From: Rosa chinensis
Lineage: Eukaryota; Streptophyta; Magnoliopsida; Rosales; Rosaceae
DNA: 64,000 nucleotides
Direction: 5' to 3'
Assembly (NCBI RefSeq): GCF_002994745.2
Contig: NC_037090.1
Coordinates: 25,409,501 to 25,473,500, forward strand
Shown one piece after another: positions 36,267 to 49,900 of the stretch. The position numbers and the translations under genes are program-made. The notes under the pieces were generated by a model. It did no database searches and was not told the DNA's origin. It saw only the letters and a program-made list of their open reading frames with translations. How positions within the stretch are numbered: the first letter of the stretch is position 1; every line of letters begins with the position of its first letter.

Positions 36267-38926
36267 TCAATCCTTGAAGATGCTAAAACTTGATGGTCCA
36301 ACCGTGTCAATGAACCCTCTTACTGATAGCTCAGGTAAAGGTTGAGTTTTCCCCAGTAAATCATGATCTATAAAAATGACAACAATCGTAATATCATCAT
36401 GGAAGTACCTCCTGACACCCTTTTCAACCTTCTTAAGGTCGTCATATGTCATATCCCTTTTTCTACCTGCCTCACCAAGACATACTTTCAGAAGTCTCTT
36501 TGCAATTCCCTAACATTTATGAAAAACAAAAGAGAACAAAACATTATTAAAATCTAAATAATAAAAGGAAAAGAATGGGGAAAGAGACAATAAGAGGAAA
36601 CAAAAAACAAAATTACATACTTGTCGAGGATTATTATGCACAATTTCCACAACTTCCTGATTAGTCATGTGTTCCCAAAGACCGTCTGATGCAAATATTA
36701 TAAATCTATCTTCAGGTCGTAGAACTCTAGTACATACAGATGGTTCTGCTGACAGCACAGGCCGCCCGAGGGGTTCAGAAAGTTGGAATCTCGGAAATGA
36801 AGGATCAAGAGAAAATTCTGGCCTCTTCAAGTATGCATCACCAATAGATCTAGACACCTGAATGTGAGAATCCAGTGTCAGAATCCACTTAACATTTTGT
36901 TTACATAAGTATTTTAAGGGAGTAACAAAATATTAAACATTATATAGGCCTATAATGAAGCATATTCCTGCAAAGTCTCAAAGATACATGATTGATGCCA
37001 CAATAACCATTGATTTCACTTGACCCAGGAAAGAGAAACATCATCAAATTGACACAAAAATGATGTATTGCAAACCATAGCTGCTATTTCATGCACTTGT
37101 GTTCGTCAGCATGCTTACATGCCTGGAGAGGACATGTAAATTTCTATTGTGAATATAGTTATACTACTGCAATTCTTAAGAATACAAAACATTTCAATCA
37201 AGAAAAATTCAAGTCACATATCACAATGGCAGTTGTTTTAGAAATTGGGTATCCATTCCAGCAGGATGAGGAAAGCATACATCAAATGACTTTACAGACC
37301 GCATAAATAATAGGAAAGCAGGTATCAATACTAATAGATTAAAGAACACCATGCATATATACAAGTTACCAACTTGATCAAAACAAGCCAATCAGTTGAA
37401 AGAGACAAAAAGTAGTAAACCTGTATGATGCCTTTGATACGCCAAACTCCCTGTTTCATAACTACAATGTGTGAATCATTCGGATGCAATGACCTGAGCT
37501 CTTGTCTAACCTCCTCTATACTTGCATTGTGTTCCCTATTCAGCTGTTCGGCAACTATCTTATTTGATCTACCTAAAGAACCAATTACAGCTCTCGAGTC
37601 ACCTAGATTAGCAACATACAAAGTCCCACTCCAGATAACTCCAACCAGACAACAAGAACCTTCTGCTGCAATCACTGGTTTTATTCCACAAGTCCTACGC
37701 ACAAGAGTAAGGAACCCATCCTCGGTAGCAGAAAAGGCACTTCTAAGGATATCTTCAGATATGGTTGTCTTTTCTCGAGCATGTCCTGTAACACGGTTAA
37801 ATCAGTTTCAATTTGAAAAAGCCAAAAGTACTTCAATCACAATAGAAATCAAAGGGTGATGCCTACAATACAGAAAATAAAGCATCTAATGTCCAATAGG
37901 GAAATTCCAGAGGGCTATATTTTAATTTACAAAACAAATGCATGTATTCTGAAACTGCCTTTCTCTTCTCCTTCCACAATCAGATATATCTAAAATGGTC
38001 TGGAGTGGAAGGAAAAGAAAATAGTTGAACTTTTCTTTTTGACCACAAAATACTTATGCATACATAAGAAAGAACTATAATTGAAAAAAAAAAAAAAAAA
38101 AGGCAGTACCAAACAAGTTCTTTTTCTTTTTCTTTTCCAATCACATAATTTAACATTCAAATCTACTCCAACTATGCACAACAAAATAGATCCACCACAT
38201 AACTCTACTTCGAATGATGGAACCAATTCTCTCTTCCTCTTTCCAATAGATCCACCACATGAATCAACATAAACTAATTAAACTTGCTCAAACAACAGCA
38301 CATAACAAGACAAACACACACGTCTGACAAAGGGCCAAGTACACGTAAAGAAACCAGACAACCGGTTTCAAGAAAACACAAATTCACAGAGGCAGTTCAC
38401 AAACGCCCCCACCAATCCCAAGAAGAAAAATCCCAAAAGCGAAGAAAAGAGTGGTTCAATCTTCAATCATAAATGAAGATGATCACAAAAATCCAAACCC
38501 TCTGCTTTAAACCCAATAAAAAAAAAACACAACCCACATTGAAAAGAAGAAGAAGGCAATCGTGGTCTGAAAAAACACACAAATCCGTGTCAAGAAAAAA
38601 GCAACAAGAGAGCGGCTCTCACTCATAAGATTGAGAAAGAGATGGTCAGAAATGAATCTGGACGCATCAGGGCCGCCATGTCCATCATAAACTCCAACAA
38701 AAGTGGCATCCCTTCCGGTCTCGACTTGGCTCTGGTCCTCGAGAACCTCATTGGCCTGAACGACGGCGAAGGAGAATTCACCGTAGGCGTGCTTGTCAAG
38801 GGGTCTGCACCAAACGAGAGGGTCTTCAATGGAGGAGTCATCAAGAATATCATCTTTACTCATACGGGCATATCTCCTCACCGGCTTCCAACACGTCCAC
38901 GCAATCCTTGCCAGCCACGAAAACAT
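36267..38926 (-). CDS. Clade D protein phosphatase 2C (PP2C 42-like), four exons
   Basis: Exons (minus): 38926-38623, 37785-37421, 36857-36621 and 36509-36267; phases agree and give 382 residues, usual for clade D PP2C. Motifs: [19 protein letters not shown] at the start, [84 protein letters not shown], and [14 protein letters not shown] near the end. All metal-binding Asp positions I can see are kept. Clade D phosphatases act at the plasma membrane on H+-ATPase C-termini and restrain auxin-driven growth; the arginine- and hydrophobic-rich N-terminus fits membrane association. A (CT)n tract at about 39094-39123 lies in the probable 5' leader. The match to Arabidopsis At3g17090 is recalled. 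Confidence 0.95.
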
Positions 38927-39429
38927 CCCTCATTTCCCAACCCCCAACACACTGCTTTGCTCTAATAAGTAATCTCACTACCCAACCCCAAATTGGAATT
39001 CTTGATTTTTTTTGACGTATGGGGTGGGATGGGAAAAGGGTTGTCGTCTTTTCAAGCCAAGGACTTGAAAGACTCTCACCGTCCACTCACTCTCTCTCAC
39101 TCTCTCTCTCTCTCTCTCTCTCTATCTGTGTGTGTTGAAGAGGGAAAGACTCAGAGAGAAAAGCAGAGTTGCACAACCAAGTAATGGCAAAGTTGACGAA
39201 AGCGTGTGAGAGGCACTCTTTTCTTTAAGTCTTTTTTTTTTGCCCTTTCTGAAAGGTTTTAAATGTGACTGAAAGGACACCACTGGGATGACCAAATTAC
39301 AGATGTGCCGCTGAAAATGAAATGATGGTACAGCTTTTTTTATTATTTTGTTGTATGATGTACTTTTTACTTTGCTGAGTGCTCATTTATTTCCTCCTCT
39401 CTCATATGTAATTTTTTGTTATTCGGTGC
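38927..39429. other. Leader and promoter region of the clade D PP2C gene
   Basis: A (CT)n microsatellite (about 39094-39123) with a following GTGTGT stretch lies upstream of the minus-strand start and is a common plant leader feature. The rest is AT-rich with no gene. Confidence 0.5.
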
Positions 39430-40223
39430 AGGGCTGTCAATTCAGACACGATCTGATAACATGAATTTAAATTTGCTCATTATTTTTATTTTGTGGTGAT
39501 ATCACCACCCTATTAAAATTTACCACGTCATTTAGAATTAATTGAATACTTAAATTATATATTTTTAATAAAACATCATAATTAACTATAATTTATGTTT
39601 TATAACACATAACAGTTTTATATTGAGTGGTGGTATCACCACAAAAATATTGGTGGTGAGCAAATTTAAATTCCTGATAACACGACTCGAAACTCGCAAG
39701 AAATAAAGCGGGTTGAACCCGCACGATTAAATGGTCGTGAGTCAATCCGGCATGACCCATTTAATAAATGGGTCAACCATGGGTCAACCCGCCAACACGA
39801 AGTGAACCTGTGTAACCCGATTAGGCTATACTTCTTGAAATTTTGAACGTTGGGAGTATTTGAGCATACGATTAGACAATTTGAAATATTTTTCTTTATA
39901 ATTATTTGATTTAATTATTTATGAATTGTATATAATTATTTATATTTTTCTTCTTATGGAGTCTTTAGTAAATTTAATCAATTCATGAATTTTTTTTAGT
40001 TAAATGGGTTGCATTGTCTTTAAATGAGTCATTTTGTCTAACACGACACGACTTATATTTATTAAATGGGTTAAGCTGGTTGGAAATGGATAACCCGTTT
40101 AATAAATAGGTTGTGTTTGAATTTGAATTTTTTACCCCATTATTAAATGAGTTGGGTTTGGATTTGTCTCTTGCGACACGACAATCACACGAACCTAACC
40201 CAACACAACTCATTGAGAACCCT
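39430..40223. mobile_element. Possible TIR element (hAT-like) hosting a MITE
   Basis: The left edge AGGGCTGTCAATTCAGACAC and the complement of the right edge (AGGGTTCTCAATGAGTTGTG) share a terminal start. The interior repeats words such as 'acacgac', 'gggtcaacc' and 'taaatgggt'. This resembles internal parts of plant hAT derivatives. I find no clean 8-bp target duplication, so the borders and the class are uncertain. Confidence 0.4.
39462..39673. mobile_element. Mutator-like MITE with 9-bp target duplication
   Basis: Ends TGAATTTAAATTTGCTCA and its near-complement frame a 212-base AT-rich element with internal palindromes (GTGGTGATATCACCAC). Exactly CTGATAACA flanks both sides (39453-39461 and 39674-39682), a 9-bp duplication as for Mutator-like elements. 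No coding sequence. Confidence 0.85.
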
Positions 40224-40518
40224 AATTCTCTCAATTTTTTTAAGGAAGAAAACAAATGAATGAAGAAGGAGATGATAGGTATTTCATGATTTTATAGTCT
40301 TATATGAGAGAATATGGGTTTTGGACTATCTAGGGAGTAGGGTACGAGTAGGGTCATCTCTTTTTCCTTAGCAATTCACCTTCAATTGACAATTATATCT
40401 TTTTGATGAAAAATATCACCACTTGCGTAATAAAGAAGATTTCAAAAGAAAAAAAAAAAAGTGAAATTTATGGTTAACCATTTCAAAATTTGAGGAGATC
40501 TATATCTATATACCAAAT

Positions 40519-40733
40519 TGGCTTCAAATCCCAATTTGCAGATTACTCACACTAGAAGAGATGCTAACAAGGTTGCACACCTAATGGCTGCGCATGCTAG
40601 TTCTCTATTACATGAATGTTTTTATTTTTCTCCTCCTTCCTTCTTATTAGCTGCTATTGCAGCTGAACGTTATCATATGTAATTTTCCAAATTCTCAATA
40701 AAGGCTGACCTCTTTTACCTCAAAAAAAAAAAA
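40519..40733 (+). mobile_element. 5'-truncated LINE tail
   Basis: The piece encodes the C-terminal end of a plant LINE RNase H region (TRRDANKVAHLMAAHASSLL, then a Phe/Pro/Ser stretch to RYHM stop), followed by an 'aataaa' signal and an A run. It is flanked by a 17-base duplication ATATCTATATACCAAAT (40502-40518 and 40734-40750), the mark of target-primed reverse transcription. Confidence 0.9.
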
Positions 40734-40750
40734 ATATCTATATACCAAAT

Positions 40751-43484
40751 GTAGATATGTGAATGGAAACACTCGTTACGATATCTAAAAAAAAAAATCA
40801 TGAATTAGGATCTATACCTATAAAGTCTTCTTCAAGTTGCTCATAGGTGGCAATGACTAAAAATGGGATGCCTCAAAGGTGTCACTCTGCATACTATTGC
40901 TGTTGCATTTGGTATTGGCTGTTCAGAGGCTTGTTTTTTCGATGTGACTTTTGGTTGTCATATATGGTTCAGATGGAACAGATGGTGGCTTCAATTGTGG
41001 TAATGCTGTCATTGAAGGCGACAACGAATACTTACTTACCCTTCAGGTGGGAGACGTGAAGGGCCATTAGTAACTTCTCTTCTCATCAACCTATCATACC
41101 TCTTGATTGTGGAAACATTTGCTTTTGTGAGATCGAGTTAAAAACTCCCATCAGTGTAGGGTGTTGGCCCAGATCTTCAGTAGCCCTGACAGATTAACCA
41201 ACCACGATGGCCTCAGCTTCAACAGCCACAGCATCGCGACTTGCATCTAGAAGTAGTGCATGTAACTTAGTGCCAAGTGCCAACAACGTCACACACTCCA
41301 AAATTCGACAATGTCGCAGAGACGAAGAGGAACACCTTTAAGACGTCCATGTTTAGACTATAGACCAAAAATCCCCATCATTTTCCTTTGAGATGACCTC
41401 GTCCGATTTTGACAAATTAAATTGATGAAAATGCAAAATGGATGTTAACTTTATTTATTTTTTTTCCTACTCAAACAGAAACTCTTTGTTTTTTTTCTAA
41501 CATTAGCAGAAAGAGCAGAATTGGCATAGACCATTTCAAACTCTGATTTTAGAATGTAGAAAGTGATGGACAAGTAGAAGTAGAAGTGAAGGGCAAGCAA
41601 AAATTTCTTATTAGTGTGTAATGAATCTTTCATGACACAACTGTTTTCTTTTTTGTCACAAATGAAATAGATGGAAAAGGAAATTGTTCAATTGATATTG
41701 GCTTCGTGTGTTTTTTTATCTGAAATGAAAACTCAATGGTTGTTTTATATCATTATTAAACAGAGCATTTGGCATAAACCATTTCAAAACTCTGATCTGT
41801 TCTTGGTGACATTATTATAAATGGGGTTTGGCAGATTGCTTTGTTGACCTTAAACAATGACACAGCTATGGCCCATGGCCCTCAAGCTTTTATATCCAGA
41901 AATGAAGCTTCTCTTTACTTTTTAGCAGTAGCCTTTAACTCTCTATAGACTCTTCAGTATCACCCATGTGCAGGCAAGCCTCTTCTCAATCTCATGATGA
42001 TGATGATCATGCATAAGCTCTACAACTTATCTTCTCCAATTATATATATATAAATGAATGAAACCAGGAAAGAAGTCACAGATTTATTTAATTGAAAAGA
42101 TGAAGACTTATTGGCAATATATTCGAGCAGATCCCACACCACGTGTGAGTGAGTAGATGCAACCATGTAAGAGCTGAGCTTATCAGGAAGAAAGCAAATC
42201 CAGCTTTGTCTTTGTTTTGGGATTGAATGAAATGAATGGAGGAAATGCAGAGGTAGGAGGATGTTGTTTTCCAAGAAAGAAGATTGTAAAGGGGAAAGGA
42301 GGAGGAGGAGACACATGAGGTCTGTGAGACACTCACAAGGTGGCCTTGCTTGGCTCAGCTGTCACAGCATTCACTATTTCAGGTCAATTCCAAAACATGG
42401 GAGGGAGCCATTCATGATAGAGGCACAGTTGAAGCCCCATTAAAGATATTGTTGCTCACAGATTGAGATGAGATGAGATATGGTTGGGGCATGATGTTTA
42501 AGTGTGGTTCCATAGTCAATGTCACATGTATGAGTACTACCACCTTTTTTTTTATTTGGCCAACAAAGTGGGTTGAAAACTCTACCACCAACAATGGAGA
42601 AGAGATTGAGGATTTTGGGTAGTCTCAACTATGTATTTCTAGAAGAGGTTGATGTTTAAGTGTGGTTTCATATTTTTTGTGCTGATATTGTGTTTGTGTA
42701 TAAGACATTTTTTACATTACATCTCGTTCAAAACGTCTAAATTTTACATTTCAAGAAAATAAAAAGCTAGTTTTTTAGACTGGTTGTGGAACTTGAGATG
42801 TGTGACTTATTATGTTCACAATTTTGGGGAATCACTTTAATGCTTGTGAGTAGTCATGGCATAGGGTGTTGAAGGTTGTTGATGTTTTACAAAATTAATT
42901 ATGTCAAGATACTCGTGTTATGGTAAATGTTATTTTTCGTTACTTTGGATATTAAAAGTATAAACTCTTCGCTTACCACAATTCCCAAAAATTTAAACTG
43001 TCTGAGGCAACAATTCTTTGATACTCTAAAACTCTGTCCTTAGCTTTTGGTTTTACCCATTAAATCCCAACATGTAAAATTCAACTTATTGGGAGGATGA
43101 GATTGTAGAGATTTCCAAATCTCCAGATCTGATATTATGTAAAAGATAAGTTAGTTTACTACTACTATCATTATGAAATGCGAGGTTGTTAAAATGTGAT
43201 TAGTCGCACTAACAAGCTACTTTTTACTTTAACAAGATTAGTAATTTGGATATGAGCACAATAGCAATACACGGACACACAAGGATCCACATAAGCAAAA
43301 GCCTAGTATCCAACTTGAGGTTTTGAGTGAGAACTAGAATTGAGCTTTATTTTATTCCTTGTATAGAAAAACAATATGCAAAAAGAATGAGAAATACAAA
43401 TTTGAATGTAAATTTACACTAACTGAGCTTTACTAAATAGAATTTTCTGATAATTAAGAGCAGAGTCAAAAACTGTTTGTGGAG
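40751..43484. other. Intergenic DNA, no gene recognised
   Basis: Open frames here are short and match nothing I recognise. A run of minus-strand frames at about 42020-42336 is Leu/Ser-rich without domain features. I looked for microRNA-like hairpins around 41880-42480 and saw none I could support. Confidence 0.5.
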
Positions 43485-45022
43485 CTAAACAATGTCATTT
43501 ATCAAACGCCTGTGCCTATTGTAATGCTTCTCCATGAAAACCTTTGAAGCCCCTTCTATGGTCCTCCTCCAAGTCTGCACAAATGAATGCAACAAAAAGA
43601 AAAAGGTTGAAACCATAACGTTAAAAGTCTGTGACATCAATATAAGTTGACTTTCCTTTCCCATTTGCAATTGTAAAATATTTCAGTCATCAAAGTATCA
43701 AACTCATCATCAATACATATTATACATCTTTTTCTATGTTCTTCCTGTCTCTTCTCCTGTCCATAAAAATGGAGATGGGCATAGCTTAGCTGGCTTATTG
43801 GACCAGACTACAGCTTTAAGAATAGAAAAGGCTGCAACACAGTTCGAACTTAGAAGAGTGAGAGGGACATTTGGGTGAGATTATTTGCTAGCCTATGAAT
43901 GGGGGGAATAGGCTGCAGATTTTGGGGAGAGGGTAGCTGTTGCTGTACTTATGCTTTCTAGTGCTTTAGAGTACAAAAATGCTTCCTCATTCTTAGACTA
44001 CAAAAGTGCTTCCTATTTCTTAAGAGGTGCAAAGGACTCCTGCAATACTGTTCTCTTAGTTAGAAGAGCCCATTTGATCAGCTAATGCAACAAGGGTGTA
44101 TATTTTAACAGTTGATTATAGGGGATCAATACATTAATTAGTTGAATATTGTGGTGGTAATTTAGCAGTATAGTTACTATTGCATCTGTTTCCCGAGACC
44201 TAAACTGCATAAATATTGCAGACACTAGGTTAACACTCAGTACCTAACATTGGGGCCATTTAGATTCCCCGACCTATGGTCCTAGTGTTGGTTGGTGAAA
44301 ACCCAATACAAAATAGATGGACCCAAATAAATATCAAGAGATTGTAATGAAAACTGGGTTACAGAACAATTATGTAGAACAGTTGGTAAAATAATTTTCA
44401 CAGTTGGTTATTATTGGCTTTGAGAAATGGTTTAAACTTAGCTGTGATTGTTTAACTGCGTTTTAACAGAAGTAAAACATATGATTCATTCTCATCCATA
44501 CAACTCCCATTTATTGCTATACCGAACTAAAACCTAGTGACTCGGTAGTTAAAAATACACAAACCGACTTAGATCAATTGCAATTCATCTTCAGGTTAAC
44601 AAAAAGATTTGTATGAAAAACATGAATAGAAATGATGAAAGTCTTACCTTGTGAATGGTACCAAAAAGGGACTTGTTCCTGATATCCCTTGACCTGCCAT
44701 GAACCCCAAGCTGCCTAAGCAGCAATCCCTTGTTTTTAGTCCCAGCAACAACAGGAAGCAGTGACCTCCTCTCCACTAAGCTGCTACTCTTGCCATTTGA
44801 TGCACTCTCACTCTGATCAAACTCACCGCTTTTCCGGCTTTTTTTCCTTTGCTTCGAAAGCTCCCTGATCGCCTTCTTCCTCGCTGAGGCCTCGGCCTCA
44901 TTGCAGGAATCAGCAAATTTCCTGAGCAGCTCATCTGAAGACCTCTTGGTCACATGTTGAACACTAGCAGAGGCAGTGGCAGTGGCAGTAGCAGTAGTAG
45001 GAATAGAAGTAGGAGGGTCCAT
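43485..45022 (-). CDS. Small uncharacterised plant protein, two exons, 154 residues
   Basis: Exon 1 is 45022-44648 and exon 2 is 43574-43485, phase 0, with clear GTAAGAC donor and TGTGCAG acceptor. The N-terminus is Thr/Ala-rich, then SSDELLRKFADSCNEAEASA, a basic stretch (RKKAIRELSKQRKKSRKSG), a serine-rich linker, ERRSLLP, LRQLGVHGRSRDIRNKSLFG, and a compact C-terminus (TWRRTIEGASKVFMEKHYNR, HRRLINDIV). The strongly patterned C-terminus suggests a real conserved protein, possibly nuclear given the basic patch. I do not recognise a named family. Its position next to POLD2 fits the recalled Arabidopsis gene At2g42110 (unknown protein). Confidence 0.75.
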
Positions 45023-46970
45023 TACAAATTCAATTTGTGTTGAGAAAGAGAAATTGAGAGAGTATGTGAGTTGCAATAGGAGTTGGGTATTTGGGGTTTG
45101 TGATTTCGGTGCTTAATGTAAGTGGGGAAATATTGGACCGTTGGGGTTAGGGAGTATGATTTGAATAATTGGGGGTGGGCAGATATAGCCGTTGGGGAAG
45201 GTGCACTGCAGTGTGTGTATGATTGTCATGTGAGTTTGGAAAGACATTTTAGAGTACATAAATTCCCATTTGACATAATCTGATGGCTTAAAAATGCGCT
45301 CCCCCCATGTTCACACTGACACAGTGACACACACACATGATGCAGTCTCCTCTTGTTGGATCTGGGTCGGGTCAGTATATGGGTTTCAGGAGAATTGGAC
45401 CACAAGGCCCACAACTCGTTCCAGAACTCAACGATAAACTGAACAGAATAACATCATTTGTATAACGACTCCCTCATTTTCGTTGACAACGTTATTGGAG
45501 ATCTAAATTGCAGAGCTGCTGGGTCGTATTGTTCAGCAGTCATTTACTAAATGCTCATTCCAGCAACAACTTAAAATGAGCATTCCGTAATCACGGCGGC
45601 TGAAGACCATACAAGCCACCATCTGAAATGAGAAGTTTGGGGAAAGAATCGATAATAATGGTTAACCAAGCCAAGACTTGGAAAGCCAACATAAGCCATC
45701 TCTTCAGTAAACGGAAATGGTTAACAGAAAAAGATTTAAAAAATTAAAGTCTGTTAATATTACACCAATTGAAAAATTACATCTATTCTTTAAAACGTCA
45801 TCAACATCTTCAATTACTAGAATTCCCTACTACAAAGGAATGCATAAATAACTACTCCAAAAGCCCACTTACATGATATAAGATATTCAACAAGCAAATG
45901 TTCATAAAAGAAAATAAACATTCAGGCTGTGGCTCCACAGATTTATCACATTCAGCTCCCTCTTCAATGGATCTCCACAAATGCTGTTAGAACATGTACT
46001 GAATATGTAAATCCATTCAAACAGGTGAAAACGAGATTAAATATTTCCAATGTAAATTTAGAAAATGGGTAACAAGTTGCTGAATGTTGCTTTTGAAATG
46101 GATTTTAAAAACTGTTTCTGAGGAATATTACACATTTTAACAACATATCTGTTCAAATGTTTAATTAAATATTTCCGAGCAATATTACACATTTCAACAA
46201 CACATCTGTTCAAATGTTAATTAAAAAACTGTTTCTGAGATTAAATGTTTCCAATGTTAATTAAGAAAATCAGTAACAAGTTGCTGAATGTTGCTATTGA
46301 AATGGATTTAATAAACTATTTATGAGCAATATTACACATTTCAACATCGTATCTGTTCAACATAATATAATTATCGTGTGGCTAAAAGTTGCAGAATTCA
46401 AAAAAAATTCAACATAATATTATTGTCACATTAAGTATAAAATCTTGGCACCCCCATATAATGAAAGAAGCAATGACGCATGGAGAGCTAACGCCTGTTC
46501 ACCCCCTATCCCTCTTAAAAGTTGGACATATACAATGCCAGTTATTACAATGACCCCCTCTTAGTAGTTAAAATTCAACAAGTAATTCCGATTTTGATAA
46601 AGTCTTACTAGTTCAATATCTATTCAACCAAGTTTTGAGTGATCTGAGACCAAAAAAAAAGAGAGGAAGTTTTTCAGTGGTCAATGTGTGATAGTTTCAT
46701 ACGTCTGGTTACTTGTAAATAAGTTCAGTGATCAAAGTAGCATGCGTATTTTGGAGATGACAAAGCGTATGACAGAGTTGTAATTTTTGTGCCACAACTT
46801 CTGTTATTAGTGTGTTTGTTGTCCTATTACAAGGAAGAGCTGATTATGTTTCTAGTTTGCTAAATAATTTTTTCACATCTTCTTGATGATCATCTATAAA
46901 TAGAACATTTGACTGGAGCTAAATTATTGAAGAATTCAGATCTCTACCTGATAAATCTCATACCAGGTTA
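45023..46970. other. Intergenic region with degenerate internal repeats
   Basis: The 5' side of the unknown gene. Between about 46035 and 46370, words such as 'caatattacacatttcaacaa', 'atctgttcaaatgtt', 'aactgtttctgag' and 'tgctgaatgttgct' recur two or three times, as in a decayed tandem array with units near 70-110 bases. No coding gene is seen. Confidence 0.5.
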
Positions 46971-49900
46971 TTAGAATTGAGTCCCAAAACTGAGTGTATG
47001 GCATTCAAGGGTTCTCATGTTTAGCTGCAAAATGGGAACACACCATCATAAGAATGATTGGAGAATAATTCAAACTGCAATTTTTCAACTTTATATAAAC
47101 TTTACACAAGGTCTCAAGATATCTTAATGGACACACTAAAACACATAAGACACGCCGAACCCGTCTAACATCAAGATTGATGCCAGTACTTATTCGTCAA
47201 GAAGTTTCAAGCATGTGTCAAAGATACAGCAGCTTACCACAACAGCAACTCCTGTCTCACAGAATTTAGGAATGCAAATGAGTCTCACCATCTGCCCTTC
47301 AGATCCTGCCCATGAAACGTTGTAGACTAATCAAGTGATAGAAAAGCAAAAAAAAAACAAATTAAAAAAGTTTTGCAAGCATGAAAATTGTTTTTATCTA
47401 TCGGCGAAGTTAAAAAAAAATAAAAATAATAATCTATCCAAAGAAGTTAAAAGATTATACCTTTTACCAAGCGACTATCATATTTATCCTGATTCCCAAC
47501 GAAGTACACATAAGGACAGCTCTCCATCCGGAAGGGATCCCTATCTGTGAAAGGATAACACTCTGAAAGAACATAACGTTAACATGAGTATGAATTTAAT
47601 AACACAAGAAGAACTCAAACAGAACATTATGGGAAGATAAAGTATATAAACATGTCCATATTTATTTTGCTGAATAATAGCGATTGGTCTCAAATTAGAG
47701 AACTCATCCTATCTCAAGATACCAGCAACCTTAACATGTCAAATTGAATCAAACGAATGACTAACAAAACTACACAAGCAAAATATATGATTTCATACCA
47801 AGAGTGTTTGGTGCTGTTGGTGCCAGATGCCTCCACCTCAATGTTCTTTCAAGATATTCAAGTCTATCCTTTGCTTCTGAATACCTATCAAGATCATCTA
47901 TATTTTGCCCTGATGTTCCAACAAATCTGAAAACCAAAAGATGACTGTCAAAATAATTACCTAATAGATAATACCAAAAGTCAAATCACTTCCATATTGT
48001 ACCTCATCTCATCAAGATCAAAGGAATGAGGATTAGTACATGATCTAAACGTGTTATAAACTGATGACCCAGGGAAAAGGCATCTGTTTAAAGGCTGAAA
48101 GGAAAAGAATATCAGAAGCAAAACAAAGTTATGAACCAAAATGCATACTTTCAAGGACATAATCCAACCTGTTGAGGCAACGAAGCATTTGCAGGGTCAT
48201 CTACACCTGGCATGATATCTAAAGGCACACCTGCAGCTATCTGACATAAGTGAAGTCAATTAAGCAGTGAAATTCATGATAGAAACAAATATGAAGTATT
48301 GACAAATTAAACTGATAGAAAGAACCTGAGTCAACATAATATCCAGCTCCTTAATTGGTGAAGAGAGCCTAGATTGATCCTTTGGTGCCAAGTTCTACCA
48401 ACAATGAACAAAATGGCATCTCACTAATTTTGCTTGTAGGAAAAGGACGTATGCATCTCACTTTATAAACTAACTACAAAACTGCTCTTTCCAGTTTATT
48501 ATTATTATTTTTTTCTGAAGACAAAAAATCATAAGTACACGCATTGGTCTCCACTCCTATAATTTAGAAGCAATCACTAAACAGTTATATTCTACCTTAT
48601 TATCAACAGCATCTATATGTGTTACCTGTCCATTAAGAAGTCCACGAGGAAGTTCAACAGAGTTTCCAGCAATTACAACATGAACTATTTGCGATGCAAG
48701 GTTTTGTTCCTGTCCAATGTGCCAAAAACAATAATATGTTAGGAGTCGTGTGGAACATAATGAACAGTGTATGATCTTGAAGGACAAAGGACATGAACCT
48801 TCTCATCTCCTAAATGTCCTGTTATATGATCAACAAGAAGCTGAAACAAGAGAGGATTTGAAGAGCTGCTTCCAACATGAAGCCCAGACACAAAAACAAC
48901 ATACTTATCTTCTCCTGCATGCAGACAAATTAAAGATATACAGAAAAAACAAAAAATGGGGCATACGAAATAGTGCAACATGCTAGAACATATATACTAG
49001 AGGAAATTAGTCAAAGTAAATATGAAGGAATACATATTCATAACGATGGCAGATCGATACTAGAACATTTTTTAATCATATATGATACCAGAACATAAGA
49101 ATCATTGAAAGTGAAGATTGAAAAAATTGTCCATTTCTTAAGATTGTAACTGTATCAAAACTGAGAAAAAGTGAAGAAAATTTCAAAGGTACTAGAAGCC
49201 AAGAGTTTCCACTTGATACTCAAAGGTTCAGTTAACATTTCCTGTGACTTTAGCTTCTATTATATCTTATATTATAGCGAATTCTATCTAACAAAGTTTG
49301 CATAATTCCACTTTTGCTTATGAGTTCACCCCATCATCCAAAACCAAACATATGAATCGTAAAGCGAAATTTGGGCATGTAACTGTGCATTTATACCTGT
49401 TCATGATTAGTTGTTTTCATTTGACTGTTCATTATTTGATGTTGGTAGTGAGAATTATATTTCTCACCAATAGCAGATCTCTAGTGGTTTATGTATTTCC
49501 ACCTTAATAACAGTCTGTATTATCAACTAGATTAACTGGTTCGATTCCAAAAGTAAATAGTCCTTTTATATATAAATTCCAAGATGGAGACTTGAGAAAC
49601 AAATGTCCAAGTGAAAACTTTACTGCAAAGAAGAAAAACCACAAAAGAAAGGAGAGAGAGGTAATAACGTTGTACTTGATTTAAGTGGCAGCTCAATCTG
49701 GGGTGGTAAGCCAGCTTCGAGAACATCTAGTACTAAGAATTCACCTGCACCGGTCTCTTTTCCATGCAAGCCAACAATATTCCCTATCACCACGTCAATG
49801 TAAAATGAGCATGGTTGAAACTTAGTGAATTGGTATTATAATGTCAAGCAAATTTACTCTTCCAGATCAAAATGGACAGTTCAACTAATGTCACAAACAT

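Noticed and set aside
41880..42480. Possible microRNA precursor
   Set aside because: No supportable long hairpin and no known mature microRNA sequence seen.
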